The position numbers were made by a program, and so were the translations under genes. A DNA stretch of 64,000 nt from JBMDXB01 sp048594885 (GTDB lineage Bacteria > Acidobacteriota > Vicinamibacteria > Vicinamibacterales > 2-12-FULL-66-21), in assembly GCA_048594885.1 (NCBI GenBank), contig JBMDXB010000141.1:62001-126000 (forward strand), in the 5' to 3' direction. Each line of letters begins with the position of its first letter. Position 1 is the first letter of the stretch. This document shows positions 43,945-52,804 of this stretch, piece after piece. The notes beneath the pieces are model-generated. The model was given only the letters and a program-made list of their open reading frames with translations. It searched no databases and was not told where the DNA came from.

Positions 43945-45280
43945 GGTGTTCCCCTGCGACCTCGCCGCGAAGGCTGTTCGGGTTTGCCGCCGCGATCCGC
44001 ACCGCCAGCACACGCCCGATCCAGTCCGGCCGGCCCGCGAAGTTCACGACCGTGTTGCCGCTCGTGCGGCCCGACAGCTCCCAGTCCCGCCGGCGGCTGC
44101 GCGAATCGACGAGGACGGGCTCCACGCGGCCGACCGTCGCCGCGTAAAGCTCTCCCTGAATCGCCTTCTGCAGCCCCTGCAACGCCACGATCCGCCGCGT
44201 CTTCTCTTCTTCCGGCACGTCGTCCGCCATCCGCTTCAGCGCCAGTGTGTTCGGACGCGGCGAGTATTTGAACGAGAACATGCTGTGGTAGCGCACGGCG
44301 GAGACCAGCGACAGCGTGTCCGCGAAGTCCTCGTCCGTCTCGCCAGGAAAGCCAACGATCATATCGGTCGACAGGGCGATGTCCGGCATGGCCTCGCGGA
44401 CCTGCGCCACGAGATCGAGGTAGTGGCTGCGGGTATGACGCCGGCGCATTGCCCCGAGGATCCGATCCGATCCGGACTGCACCGGCAGATGCAGATGCCG
44501 GCACACCTTCGGCAGATCGCGCATCGCCGCGATCATCCGCGGCGTGACGTGGCGCGGATGGGGGCTGGCGAACCGGATCCGCTCCAGCCCCACGATCGCG
44601 TTCAACCGCTCCAGCAGCCCCGCAAAATCACACGACGCGTCGTCGGGCGCCCGGTAGTGATTGACGATCTGTCCGAGAAGCTGGACTTCCCTCGCGCCGG
44701 TCTCCACCGCGATCCGCGCGTCGGCGACGATGTCCGCCGCCGGCCGCATGCGCTCGTGGCCGCGCGTGTACGGCACGACGCAGAACGAGCAGAACTCGTT
44801 GCAGCCCTCGATGATGGTCACGTAGGCCTTGACGGGATCGTTGCGGCGCGCGATGCCCAGCGGAAACGAGACGTCGCCCATCGGGTCGACGTCGATGAGG
44901 GGCGTCGCGTCCTGACGATTCGGGCCGTCGAGCACGCGCTCGACGAGCATCGGCAGTCGCTTGATGCTCTGCGTCCCGATGACGACGTCGACCGCCGTCG
45001 AGCGTTCGAGAATGCGCGGCCCTTCCTGCTGCGCGACGCAGCCGGCGACGGCGACGGCCGGCCGGTGCCCCTGTTCGAGGCCCTGCTGGCGGATCTCGCC
45101 AAGCCGCGTGAAGAGCTTCTCTTCAGCGCGCTCGCGGACGCTGCACGTGTTGATGACGATGACGTCGGCGTCACGATCGTCGGAGGTCGCCTCGAAGCCA
45201 GCCTGCTCGAGGAGGCCGGCCATGCGCTCCGAGTCGTGAAAGTTCATCTGACAGCCGTACGTCTCGATGAGGTATTTCAC
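43934..45280 (-). CDS. miaB: tRNA methylthiotransferase MiaB
   Basis: Radical-SAM enzyme that adds a methylthio group to i6A37 of tRNAs reading UNN codons. The N-terminal cluster uses Cys10, Cys46 and Cys81 (ETYGCQMN, NTCSVRE, AGCVAQQ). The radical-SAM cluster is Cys160, Cys164 and Cys167 (CNEFCSFC). The last 65 residues form the TRAM RNA-binding domain. The 448-residue length is normal. A small oddity is LLGQIVNHYRAP where most MiaB proteins have LLGQNVNSY. Confidence 0.95.
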   Translation of the reverse strand: MKYLIETYGCQMNFHDSERMAGLLEQAGFEATSDDRDADVIVINTCSVRERAEEKLFTRLGEIRQQGLEQGHRPAVAVAGCVAQQEGPRILERSTAVDVVIGTQSIKRLPMLVERVLDGPNRQDATPLIDVDPMGDVSFPLGIARRNDPVKAYVTIIEGCNEFCSFCVVPYTRGHERMRPAADIVADARIAVETGAREVQLLGQIVNHYRAPDDASCDFAGLLERLNAIVGLERIRFASPHPRHVTPRMIAAMRDLPKVCRHLHLPVQSGSDRILGAMRRRHTRSHYLDLVAQVREAMPDIALSTDMIVGFPGETDEDFADTLSLVSAVRYHSMFSFKYSPRPNTLALKRMADDVPEEEKTRRIVALQGLQKAIQGELYAATVGRVEPVLVDSRSRRRDWELSGRTSGNTVVNFAGRPDWIGRVLAVRIAAANPNSLRGEVAGEHHAD

Positions 45281-45332
45281 GGTTTCGCTTTCGCTCTATG
45301 TTCGCCTTGTGTTCGCCTTCGCTCTCGCTCGC

Positions 45333-46982
45333 TCAAGGCCTCCTCTTTCCACGCTGCGTTTGGCGGGATTCGAGCATCTCCTTGGCGCTCGCGAGGATCG
45401 CTGCCGACGTGTCGCTGCCGGCGATCATCCGCGCCAGCTCCTGCTGACGCTCTACGCCATCCAACCGCGCGACGTCGGTCACCGTCCGGCCGGCCCGCAC
45501 GCGCTTGGTGATGCGAAAATGCGTCCCGCCGTGCGCCGCGATCTGCGGCAGGTGCGTGATGCACAGCACCTGGAAGCGTTCGCCGAGCCGTTGCAGCCGC
45601 GACCCGACGACGTCGGCCACTGCCCCGCCGATGCCGGCATCGACCTCGTCGAAGATCAGCGTCTTGCCGGGCGCGTCGGTAGACGCCAGCGTCTTCAGCG
45701 CCAGCATGACGCGGGACAATTCACCGCCTGACGCAATCCGCGCCAGCGGCCGCAGGTCCTCGCCCGGGTTCGGGGAGATGTAGAACTCCCCCTGCTCGAT
45801 CCCGCGCTCGGACCACTGCGCCTCCGACTGCGCGGTCTCGAAGCGCACTTCGCAGCGCGTGCGCGGCATCGCGAGGTCAACGAGCGCCTTTTCGAGAGAC
45901 CGCGCGAACGTCGCCGCCGCGGCCACGCGTCCATCGCTCAACGTCTGGGCGGCCGCCAGGTAGGCGTCCCGTGCGGCGCCGACTTCCGCCTCGAGCTCCG
46001 CGGCGCGCTCCGCCGAGTGCTGAATATCGTGCAGCTCGCAGCGGAGCTGTTCGGCGCGGCCAATCACATCGGCGAGCGAGGGACCGTGCTTCTTCTTCAG
46101 CCGCTCGAGCAGTGCCAGGCGATCCTCGATCTCCTGCAGCCGCGCCGGCGACGCATCGATGCCCGAGGCATACGATCGGAGGAAGAACACGAGATCCTCG
46201 AGCTGCGACTTCACCGCGTCGCGCCCATCCAGATACGGCGCGAACCGCGGATCGAGTGCCGCCAGATCCGTGAGCTTCCGCCAGACCGCTCCGAGCGCCG
46301 GCAGGACGGCGTGGTCCCCTTCGTACAGCGCGTCGTAGGCATCGCCGCACAGCCGCTGCAGCTTGTCTGCGTTCGCGAGCACCAGCCGCGTCGCGGCAAG
46401 CTCCTCGTCTTCGCCGGGCTGCGGCGCGGCACGCTCGATCTCGGCGAGCTGGAACGCGAGGAAGTCCGCGCGTGCGCTCTTCTCTCGCTCGCCCGCGAGC
46501 AGGCGGTCGCGTTCGTCGCGCACCTGCTGCCATTTCGCGAACGCGGCGGCGACTTTGGCGCGATCCTCCGTCAGCCCACCGTACTCGTCGAGCAGATCGA
46601 GGTGCGAGGCGGGGTCGAGCAGCACCTGATGCTCGTGCTGACCGTGAAGATCGACGAGCCCGCCACACAGCTCGCGCAGCGCGGTGGTGGTCACGAGCGC
46701 GCCGTCGACCGACGCGCGGCTTCTGCCCTGCGCGGACACCTCGCGCCGGACGAGAATCTCGCGGCCGTCGGGCGCGTCGAAGATCGCTTCGATCGCCGCG
46801 GTCTCCTCGCCGGTGCGGACGACGTCAGCGGACGCGCGTCCGCCGACGAGGAGGCTGACGGCACCGGCGAGGATCGATTTCCCGGCGCCGGTCTCGCCGG
46901 TCAGGACGTTGAGGCCCGGCTCGAATTCGAGCTCCAGGCGATCGATCACCGCCAGATGTCGGATGGAGAGAAATCGAAGCAC
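45333..46982 (-). CDS. recN: DNA repair protein RecN
   Basis: SMC-like ATPase of 549 residues for double-strand break repair. Walker A is NVLTGETGAGKSILAGAVSLL at residues 25-45 (GETGAGKS), followed by the RecN-specific LVDLHGQHEHQVLLDPASHLDLLDEYGG. A coiled coil spans about 155-370 with an apical hinge, and the C-terminal ABC part has RIASGGELSRVMLALK (signature) and TLIFDEVDAGIGGAVADVVG (Walker B). ATG 46982 fits the family. It is 52 bases upstream of miaB on the same strand. Confidence 0.95.
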   Translation of the reverse strand: MLRFLSIRHLAVIDRLELEFEPGLNVLTGETGAGKSILAGAVSLLVGGRASADVVRTGEETAAIEAIFDAPDGREILVRREVSAQGRSRASVDGALVTTTALRELCGGLVDLHGQHEHQVLLDPASHLDLLDEYGGLTEDRAKVAAAFAKWQQVRDERDRLLAGEREKSARADFLAFQLAEIERAAPQPGEDEELAATRLVLANADKLQRLCGDAYDALYEGDHAVLPALGAVWRKLTDLAALDPRFAPYLDGRDAVKSQLEDLVFFLRSYASGIDASPARLQEIEDRLALLERLKKKHGPSLADVIGRAEQLRCELHDIQHSAERAAELEAEVGAARDAYLAAAQTLSDGRVAAAATFARSLEKALVDLAMPRTRCEVRFETAQSEAQWSERGIEQGEFYISPNPGEDLRPLARIASGGELSRVMLALKTLASTDAPGKTLIFDEVDAGIGGAVADVVGSRLQRLGERFQVLCITHLPQIAAHGGTHFRITKRVRAGRTVTDVARLDGVERQQELARMIAGSDTSAAILASAKEMLESRQTQRGKRRP

Positions 46983-47088
46983 CGGTCCCCGCGAACGGCC
47001 TTAAGGTTGCAGCGGTCGTCTAACTGATGAGCGCCCCGCGGACGCACGCGAGAGCGAGCGTGACGCGAAGTACCATCTTATCAGATGT

Positions 47089-47117
47089 TTGACAGCGTTC
47101 GGGCTGCATGCTACGCT
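47089..47117 (+). promoter_or_regulatory. Promoter of the tol-pal operon
   Basis: TTGACA at 47089-47094, a 17-base spacer, and TACGCT at 47112-47117. The perfect -35 and ideal spacing make it the best promoter in the window. It predicts transcription from about 47124, which excludes starts before that point for tolQ. Confidence 0.7.
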
Positions 47118-47169
47118 TCCGAGACTGCGCTGTCCCAGCGGCGCGCTTGCTTATGGTTCGGAGGTTCGT

Positions 47170-47937
47170 TTGCGCACGTCGGGAATCTACGCCCTTGCGC
47201 TACACGCGCAGGGCGCGGGTCAGCCGGAAGCTGGGGCCGCAGCAGTAAACACCGACATCGTCTCACTGATCGCCCATGCCAGCCCCGCCTCCCAGGTGGC
47301 GCTCGCGATTCTGATTCTGTTCTCGGCGATCTCCTGGGGCGTCATCCTGCTCAAGCTGTGGCAGTTCAGTCGCGCCGAGCGGCAGACGTCGACGTTTCTC
47401 GACGTGTTCCGCAAGAGCAGCAAGTTTTCCGAGGTGCAGGCGGTGTGCCGATCGCTCGCCGACAGCCCGCTCGTCGGCCTGTTTCAGGCGGCATACGCCG
47501 AGTTGAACGCGCAGTTGCGAACGCCGCCCGGCGCCGATGCCAAACCCGCGGCCCCGCCCGCGCGTCCAACGTTGAAGAGCCTCGACGCCGTCGATCGCGC
47601 GCTGCTGCGCGCCAGCACCGTCGAGATGACCAAACTGGAAAGGCGCGTGCCGTTCCTCGCCACGACGGCGAGCATCACGCCGTTCATCGGCTTGTTCGGC
47701 ACCGTATGGGGAATCATGGTGTCGTTCCAGCGGATCGCCGGCGCCGGTTCGACGAGCCTGGGCGTCGTCGCGCCGGGCATCGCGGAGGCGCTGATTGCGA
47801 CGGCGGCGGGACTGTTCGCGGCGATTCCGGCGGTGTATTTCTACAACCACTTCACGAACCGCGTGAAGCACTTCGCCAACGACATGGATGATTTCTCGCT
47901 CGAGTTCCTGAACATCGCGGAGAGGAATTTCACCTAG
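47170..47937 (+). CDS. tolQ: TolQ proton-channel protein
   Basis: Inner-membrane MotA/TolQ/ExbB protein, 255 residues, that uses proton flow to energise outer-membrane constriction in division. It has three helices: about 35-55 (ASQVALAILILFSAISWGVI), about 155-180 (TTASITPFIGLFGTVWGIM) and about 195-215 (IAEALIATAAGLFAAIPAVYFYN). The start is best placed at TTG 47170: GGAGG at 47160-47164 is five bases before it, and the promoter's -35 overlaps the only upstream ATG at 47089. A rare TTG start may limit the amount of protein. Confidence 0.9.
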   Translation: MRTSGIYALALHAQGAGQPEAGAAAVNTDIVSLIAHASPASQVALAILILFSAISWGVILLKLWQFSRAERQTSTFLDVFRKSSKFSEVQAVCRSLADSPLVGLFQAAYAELNAQLRTPPGADAKPAAPPARPTLKSLDAVDRALLRASTVEMTKLERRVPFLATTASITPFIGLFGTVWGIMVSFQRIAGAGSTSLGVVAPGIAEALIATAAGLFAAIPAVYFYNHFTNRVKHFANDMDDFSLEFLNIAERNFT

Positions 47938-47943
47938 TCTCGA

Positions 47944-48408
47944 ATGCCCAAAGTTCACCAGTTGGATGTCAGCGGTGGCGGGCGCAGCGGGCGGCGTGGC
48001 AAACGTGTGTCCAGTACGCTCGCGGAGATCAACGTCGTCCCGCTGGTGGACGTGATGCTGGTGCTGCTCATCATCTTCATGGTGACGGCGCCGATGATGC
48101 AGCAGGGGCTGCAGGTGAACCTGCCCGAGTCGCGCAGGTCGGCGCCGGTGACTGCGCAGCCGATCTACGTGACGATTCCGCCGGACTTCTCGCGGACGCG
48201 GCAAGTGCAGCTCAACAACGACATGGTGCCGATCGAGTTTCTCGGCGAGCGCGTCAAGCAGGCGGCGCTGGAGCGCAGCGACAAGTCGATCTTTCTCCGG
48301 CCCGACGCGAAGGCGTCGATGCAGGACTTCACGATCGTCGTCGAGACGCTGACCGCCGCGGGTATCACGAAGGTGGGCTTCATGACGAAGCCCGTCGAGG
48401 GACGCTAG
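47944..48408 (+). CDS. tolR: TolR/ExbD protein
   Basis: Single-pass inner-membrane partner of TolQ, 154 residues. The helix LAEINVVPLVDVMLVLLIIFMVTAPM (residues about 20-45) contains the proton-carrying Asp in PLVDVMLVLL, and the C-terminal periplasmic domain has TLTAAGITKVGFMTKPVE. It is six bases after tolQ and directly adjacent to the next gene. Confidence 0.94.
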   Translation: MPKVHQLDVSGGGRSGRRGKRVSSTLAEINVVPLVDVMLVLLIIFMVTAPMMQQGLQVNLPESRRSAPVTAQPIYVTIPPDFSRTRQVQLNNDMVPIEFLGERVKQAALERSDKSIFLRPDAKASMQDFTIVVETLTAAGITKVGFMTKPVEGR

Positions 48409-49203
48409 ATGCGCGAGGCGGTCAGCGACGTTCTCGTCGAGCGCACGCAGGAGACCGACCGCTTCGCGCGGATGGTGCTGTATTCGCTGATCGCGCACGG
48501 GCTGCTGATTACGGCCATCATCCTGATGCCTGAGCGCTGGCGGCGGTCCGAGGTGGAAGCGAACCGGCCGGTGATGACGATCACGCTGGGCGGAACGCCG
48601 GGGCCCGACGCGGGCGGCCGCACGTCGATCGCGGACCGCGCCGTTCAACAGGTCGCGCCGCCGCAAGCGAAGCCGGCGCCGCAGCCGCCACCGGCAGCGA
48701 AACAACCGGAGATGGTGCTCCCCTCCCCCAAGGCCAAGGTCGCGCCGAAGACGCCGCCGAAGTCGATCGAGAAACCGGCGGACAAGTCGTCATCGCAGAA
48801 GCCGACGACCGGAGCGGAGATCAAGACCGGCTCCGCGAGAGTGCAGACCGGCGGCGCCGCCACGGAGTTCGGCGGCCTGTCCACCGGCGGCGGGGGTGCC
48901 GGCGGCGCGCGCGTCGACGTGCAGAACTTCTGCTGCCCCGGCTACCTCGAAACGATGGTGCAGCTCATTCGGCGGAACTGGTCGCAGAACCAGGGAATGG
49001 CGGGCCAGGTCGACGTGAAGTTCGTCATTCAACGCAACGGCGTCATCACCGGCGCGCTGGTCGAGAAGCCGAGCGGGCTGTTCCAGCTCGATCAGGAAGC
49101 ACTGCGGGCGGTGATCAAGACGAAGATGCTGCCGCCTCTTCCCCGGGAGTTTCCCGACAACTCGCTGACGGTTCACGTCACTTTCGACTATCAAGGCCGA
49201 TGA
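48409..49203 (+). CDS. tolA: TolA/TonB-like energy transducer
   Basis: Protein of 264 residues that links the TolQR motor to outer-membrane TolB-Pal. A single helix (about 23-41, MVLYSLIAHGLLITAIILMP) is followed by a Pro/Lys/Ala-rich spacer (about 60-165) and a TonB/TolA C-terminal domain (about 170-264: LVQLIRRNWSQN-type MVQLIRRNWSQNQGMAGQVDV and LDQEALRAVIKTKMLPPLP). A pair of adjacent cysteines, in NFCCPGY, precedes that domain and is unusual. It starts at ATG 48409, right after tolR. Confidence 0.85.
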   Translation: MREAVSDVLVERTQETDRFARMVLYSLIAHGLLITAIILMPERWRRSEVEANRPVMTITLGGTPGPDAGGRTSIADRAVQQVAPPQAKPAPQPPPAAKQPEMVLPSPKAKVAPKTPPKSIEKPADKSSSQKPTTGAEIKTGSARVQTGGAATEFGGLSTGGGGAGGARVDVQNFCCPGYLETMVQLIRRNWSQNQGMAGQVDVKFVIQRNGVITGALVEKPSGLFQLDQEALRAVIKTKMLPPLPREFPDNSLTVHVTFDYQGR

Positions 49204-50567
49204 CTCACAAGCGCATTGCCGCCATCACGATATTCCTCGCCGCCGGTTCGCTGGCGCTGACCGGCGCCGTTCAGCAGCCGCAGCAGCCGCCTGCGTCGCA
49301 GAGCGAAATCCGCGTGGTCATCGGCAGCGATCCTGGTCTGCCGCCGAAGCTGGCCGTTCCTGACTTCATTCCGCTGTCGAACGACGGCGAGACGGTCGCC
49401 GCGGCGAAGACGCTCGGGCAGGTGCTGTGGGACGACCTCAATTACGAGCGCGAGTTCTATCTGATCTCGCGTGACACGTACCAGTCGATCCCGCAGCCGC
49501 GCTCGCTCGACGAAGTGCCGCTCGACCGCTGGCGTCAGCTCGGCGCGGACGGCCTCGTCGTCGGCACGGTGCGGAAGACCGGAAAAGGCTTCCTGGTGGA
49601 GGTGCGGCTGCTGCACGCGATCACCGGGCAGGCCGCGCTCGGAAAGCAGTACGAGGGCGCCAGCGATGCGCGGTTCTTCGCGCACACGATCGCGGACGAG
49701 ATCCATCAGTCGCAGCGCGGCCTCCGCGGCGTGGCGCGGACGAAGATCGCGTTCTCCTCGGATCGTGCCGGAGAGCAGATGAAGGGGCCGACGGCGCAGC
49801 GCGACATCTCCAACATTTACATCGCCGATTACGACGGCCACAATCAGACGCGCGTGACGGTGACGAAGTCGCTCGACATCACGCCGGCGTGGGCTCCGGT
49901 GGGGCGCGTGCTCGCGTATACGAGCTACCGCCGCGGCTATGCCGACATCTTCCTCGCGTATCTCAGCGAGGGACGGTTCGAGACGCCGGCGAAGGGGTCG
50001 GAGAACGTGAACAACTACCTGCCGGCGTGGTCGCCCGACGGAGCGAGGCTGGCGTTCATGTCGAACCGCGACGGCAACCCGGAGATCTACGTGATCAACC
50101 GCAATGGCAGCGGGCTGCGCCGTCTGACGAATCACCCGGCCGGCGACGTGACGCCGACGTGGTCGCCGACCGGCAACCAGATCGCGTTCACGTCGGATCG
50201 CAGCGGCCAGCCGCAGGTCTACATCATGAACGTCGACGGCACCGGGCTGAAGCGCATCTCGAGCGAGTCCTACGGCGATCGGCCGACGTGGTCGCCGGCG
50301 CCGTTCAACGAGATCGCCTACACGGCGCGATCGTCCGCCGCCGGCTACGACATCAGCATCTACGACTTCGCCAGCGGCACGTCGCGGCGGATCACCGACG
50401 GCATCGGCAGCAACGAGAGCCCGGCGTTTGCGCCCAATGGCAGGCACCTCGCGTTCGTCTCGACGCGCAAGGGCCGCGCCCAGATCTTCACCATCGCGCG
50501 CGACGGCCGCGATTTGCGGCAGATCACGACGCAGGGGGAAAATCGCTATCCGAACTGGTCGCACTGA
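49200..50567 (+). CDS. tolB: TolB beta-propeller protein
   Basis: Periplasmic protein of 455 residues. A signal peptide (ITIFLAAGSLALTGA) is followed by the N-terminal TolB domain (about 30-170: VPDFIPLSNDGETVAAAKTLGQVLW) and a six-bladed propeller built of PD40/WD-like repeats such as PAWSPDGARLAFMSNRDGNPEIYVIN and PTWSPTGNQIAFTSDRSGQPQVYIMN. TolB binds Pal and TolA. ATG 49200 overlaps the previous stop (ATGA). Confidence 0.95.
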   Translation: MTHKRIAAITIFLAAGSLALTGAVQQPQQPPASQSEIRVVIGSDPGLPPKLAVPDFIPLSNDGETVAAAKTLGQVLWDDLNYEREFYLISRDTYQSIPQPRSLDEVPLDRWRQLGADGLVVGTVRKTGKGFLVEVRLLHAITGQAALGKQYEGASDARFFAHTIADEIHQSQRGLRGVARTKIAFSSDRAGEQMKGPTAQRDISNIYIADYDGHNQTRVTVTKSLDITPAWAPVGRVLAYTSYRRGYADIFLAYLSEGRFETPAKGSENVNNYLPAWSPDGARLAFMSNRDGNPEIYVINRNGSGLRRLTNHPAGDVTPTWSPTGNQIAFTSDRSGQPQVYIMNVDGTGLKRISSESYGDRPTWSPAPFNEIAYTARSSAAGYDISIYDFASGTSRRITDGIGSNESPAFAPNGRHLAFVSTRKGRAQIFTIARDGRDLRQITTQGENRYPNWSH

Positions 50568-50608
50568 CAGGGGGTCAGGGAGCCGGGGGGCCGGGGGCTG
50601 GGGGCTGA
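50565..50608. repeat. GGGGGCT repeat tract at the tolB stop
   Basis: TGA of tolB leads into CAGGGGGTCAGGGAGCC and then units GGGGGGCC, GGGGGCT, GGGGGCT. It is a shorter, G-rich version of the 7-8 base arrays at other gene ends. Confidence 0.65.
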
Positions 50609-50638
50609 CGCCGGAGGACACGGAGAGTTGGAGCAGAT

Positions 50639-51211
50639 ATGAGCAAACGATGGTCAGGAGTTCTCATGGCGGCCCTCCTCGTCGCCGCGTTCGCGGCGTG
50701 CGCGAAGAAGGCGCCGCCCGTGGCGCGGCCGGTGCCGCCGCCGCCCGCGTCGACGGGCGCACGCCCGACGGACCCGACACCGCCGACGCCTGTCAACGAG
50801 CCGCCGCCCGTGCCCGCCGAGCCGGTGCCGGAGGACACGCTCAGCAGCAGCGACATCGACACGATCAACAAGAACTCGCCCTTCCAGCCGGTGTTCTTCC
50901 CCCTCGACGTGTACGAGATCGATGCCGCTGGCCAGCAGACGCTCAACGGCAACGCCGAGATCCTCAAGAAATACCCGAGCTGGGTCATCACCATCGAGGG
51001 GCACGCCGACGAGCGCGGCACCGCCGAGTACAATCTGGCGTTGGGCGAACGCCGGGCGCTCGCCGCGCGCAACTACCTCGTGTCGCTCGGCATCCCCGCC
51101 GACCGCCTGCGCACGGTAAGCTACGGCAAGGAGTTCCCGTTCGACCCTGGTCACAGCGAAGAAGCGTGGGCCAAGAACCGCCGAGCGCACTTCGTCGTGA
51201 CGAGCAAGTAA
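50639..51211 (+). CDS. pal: Peptidoglycan-associated lipoprotein Pal
   Basis: Outer-membrane lipoprotein of 190 residues. The signal ends at Cys21 (VAAFAAC). A Pro-rich spacer (about 27-70) leads to an OmpA-like domain (about 85-190) with TIEGHADERGTAEYNLALGERRA, the peptidoglycan (mDAP) binding motif, and NRRAHFVV. It holds the outer membrane to the wall and is recruited by TolB. The 71-base gap upstream is mostly a G-rich repeat; ATG 50639 is chosen for its signal. Confidence 0.94.
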   Translation: MSKRWSGVLMAALLVAAFAACAKKAPPVARPVPPPPASTGARPTDPTPPTPVNEPPPVPAEPVPEDTLSSSDIDTINKNSPFQPVFFPLDVYEIDAAGQQTLNGNAEILKKYPSWVITIEGHADERGTAEYNLALGERRALAARNYLVSLGIPADRLRTVSYGKEFPFDPGHSEEAWAKNRRAHFVVTSK

Positions 51212-51235
51212 CGCGCACTGACAGCAGGAGGCTGC

Positions 51236-51315
51236 GGCCGCGAAGCGGCGGCGGCAAGGCCAAAGGCCGTCGCGCCGAAGGCGCGTGAAGCGCGTGGGGG
51301 GGGGGCCCCACGCGC
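51236..51315. repeat. Chain of micro-palindromes with a G10 tract
   Basis: Four successive mini-hairpins between pal and cpoB: GCCGCGAAGCGGC, GGCCAAAGGCC, CGCGCCGAAGGCGCG, and a last one of GCGCGTGGGG and CCCCACGCGC arms. The final hairpin holds ten consecutive G (51296-51305). Confidence 0.8.
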
Positions 51316-51334
51316 ACTGATAAAAGAGGACAGT

Positions 51335-52183
51335 ATGCGGAAGCTTGTGCGGCTGATCGGCGTGATCGTACTGGTGACCTGTGGTCCTTCTGCGGCCTAC
51401 GCCGCCGCCGACAAAACGCACATGCAGATCATGGCGGAGATCCGCATGCTGCAGGAGCAGCAGCAGCAGCTCCAGCAGATGCTCGGGAATCTCGCGGATA
51501 CCCTGCGGTCGATCTCGACGAAGATCGACGACCAGTCGAACGTCGCGCGCAAGGCGTTCGCGGATCAGAAGCTGCTCATCGACGGCGTCGCCGAAGCGAC
51601 GCGCATCCTGCGCGAGAAGTCGGACGACACGAACGTGCGCCTGTCGTCGATGACGCAGGAGCTCGAGGCCATCCGGCAGACGGTAACGACGATTGCGACG
51701 CGGCCGGCGCCGCCTGCCGCCGCCCCCGGCACGGAGCCGACGCCCGCGGATCCGAACGCTCCGCCCGTCACGGCGCCGCCGGTCGTCGCGCCGCCGCCCG
51801 GCGTCTCGCCGCAGCGCATGTTCCAGGAAGCCTTCAGCGACTACACGCGCGGCGACTACGACCTCGCCATCGAAGGCTTCCAGACGTACATCCGGATGTT
51901 TCCGCGCACGGACCAGACCGACGACGCGCAGTTGAAGATCGGGGATTCGCATCACGGCGCGGGCCGGTATCGTGACGCGATTACGGCGTTCCAGAAGGTG
52001 ATCGCCGACTACCCGCAGAGCGACACCGTGTCGGCGGCGTACTACAAGATCGGCTTGAGCTACGAGGCGCTGAAGCAGCCGGACCTCGCCAGAAAGGCGT
52101 ACGAGACGGTGCAGAAGACGCACCCGAACTCGCCCGACGCCATCCTCGCGAAGCAGCGGCTCGACGCATTGAACAGGAGGTAG
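51335..52183 (+). CDS. cpoB: CpoB (YbgF) coiled-coil/TPR protein
   Basis: Periplasmic protein of 282 residues that ties Tol function to peptidoglycan synthesis by PBP1B in Escherichia coli. A signal peptide (VTCGPSAAYAA) is followed by a trimerising coiled coil (about 28-110, EEQQQQLQQMLGNL-like QEQQQQLQQMLGNLADTL), a Pro-rich spacer and three TPR motifs (about 160-282: FQEAFSDYTRGDYDLAIEGFQ). It is the last gene of the operon. The TAG stop is the first three bases of an 8-base repeat. Confidence 0.92.
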   Translation: MRKLVRLIGVIVLVTCGPSAAYAAADKTHMQIMAEIRMLQEQQQQLQQMLGNLADTLRSISTKIDDQSNVARKAFADQKLLIDGVAEATRILREKSDDTNVRLSSMTQELEAIRQTVTTIATRPAPPAAAPGTEPTPADPNAPPVTAPPVVAPPPGVSPQRMFQEAFSDYTRGDYDLAIEGFQTYIRMFPRTDQTDDAQLKIGDSHHGAGRYRDAITAFQKVIADYPQSDTVSAAYYKIGLSYEALKQPDLARKAYETVQKTHPNSPDAILAKQRLDALNRR

Positions 52184-52221
52184 GGGGTTAGGGGGTTAGC
52201 TCCCCAGCTCCCCAACTCCTA
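52181..52221. repeat. TAGGGGGT octamer palindrome between two stops
   Basis: The cpoB stop TAG opens TAGGGGGT, TAGGGGGT, TAGC; the complementary arm CTCCCCAACTCCTA ends in the ssb stop (52221-52219). The whole 41 bases is repeat, and both convergent genes end in it. Confidence 0.85.
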
Positions 52222-52653
52222 AAACGGAATATCGTCGTCGGTCAGCTCTGTCGCGGGCTCGCCGGCCGGTTCGTCCATCGGAGCGGCGCCGCCGCGCGCC
52301 TGCTGGCGCCCGCCGCCTCCGCCTCCCCCGCCGAGCAGGACGATGCGATCGGCGCGGACTTCGGCGGTGTTGCGCTTCACCCCTTCCTTGTCGGTCCACT
52401 CACGATACTGGATGCGTCCCTCGACGTAGACCTGCTTGCCCTTCACCAGGTATTCCTGCAGGCTCTCGGCGGTCTTGCCCCACACCGTGATGCGATGCCA
52501 CTCGGTCTTCTCCTGCCGCTGGCCGCCCTTGTCGTTCCAGACCTCCGTGGTGGCGAGGCTGAAGGTGGAGACCGGCGCGCCGCCGGGCGTGTAGCGCAGC
52601 TCCGCGTCGCGACCGAGATTGCCCACGAGGATCAACTTGTTCACGCTGCCCAT
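52219..52653 (-). CDS. ssb: Single-stranded DNA-binding protein
   Basis: Essential SSB of 144 residues. The OB-fold (about 1-105) has NKLILVGNLGRDAELRYTPGG, WHRITVWGKTAESLQEYLVKGKQVYVEGRI and EVRADRIVLL. A Gly-rich linker follows, then the acidic tip DDDIPF that binds repair proteins. ATG 52653 has a strong AAGGAAGG eight to nine bases before it, one of the best ribosome sites in the window. Confidence 0.96.
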   Translation of the reverse strand: MGSVNKLILVGNLGRDAELRYTPGGAPVSTFSLATTEVWNDKGGQRQEKTEWHRITVWGKTAESLQEYLVKGKQVYVEGRIQYREWTDKEGVKRNTAEVRADRIVLLGGGGGGGGRQQARGGAAPMDEPAGEPATELTDDDIPF

Positions 52654-52756
52654 CGAACGTTCCTTCCTTTGGACGCATCAGTCCATATCAAAACGGAGGC
52701 CATTCTGATGTGTGCCGTCTTGCCGCGTCAATCGTGAAGTGAAGGTGAGAGACGTC

Positions 52757-52801
52757 GCGGAATCCGCGTACCGGGCGCGTCAGCCCGTACGCAGATTCCG
52801 C
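52757..52801. terminator. Hairpin after the cupin gene
   Basis: Nearly perfect stem of about 19 bases, GCGGAATCCGCGTACCGGGC against GCCCGTACGCAGATTCCGC, with a six-base loop. It sits just after the cupin stop on the minus strand. No T-run follows, so termination is only likely. Confidence 0.45.
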
Positions 52802-52804
52802 GCG

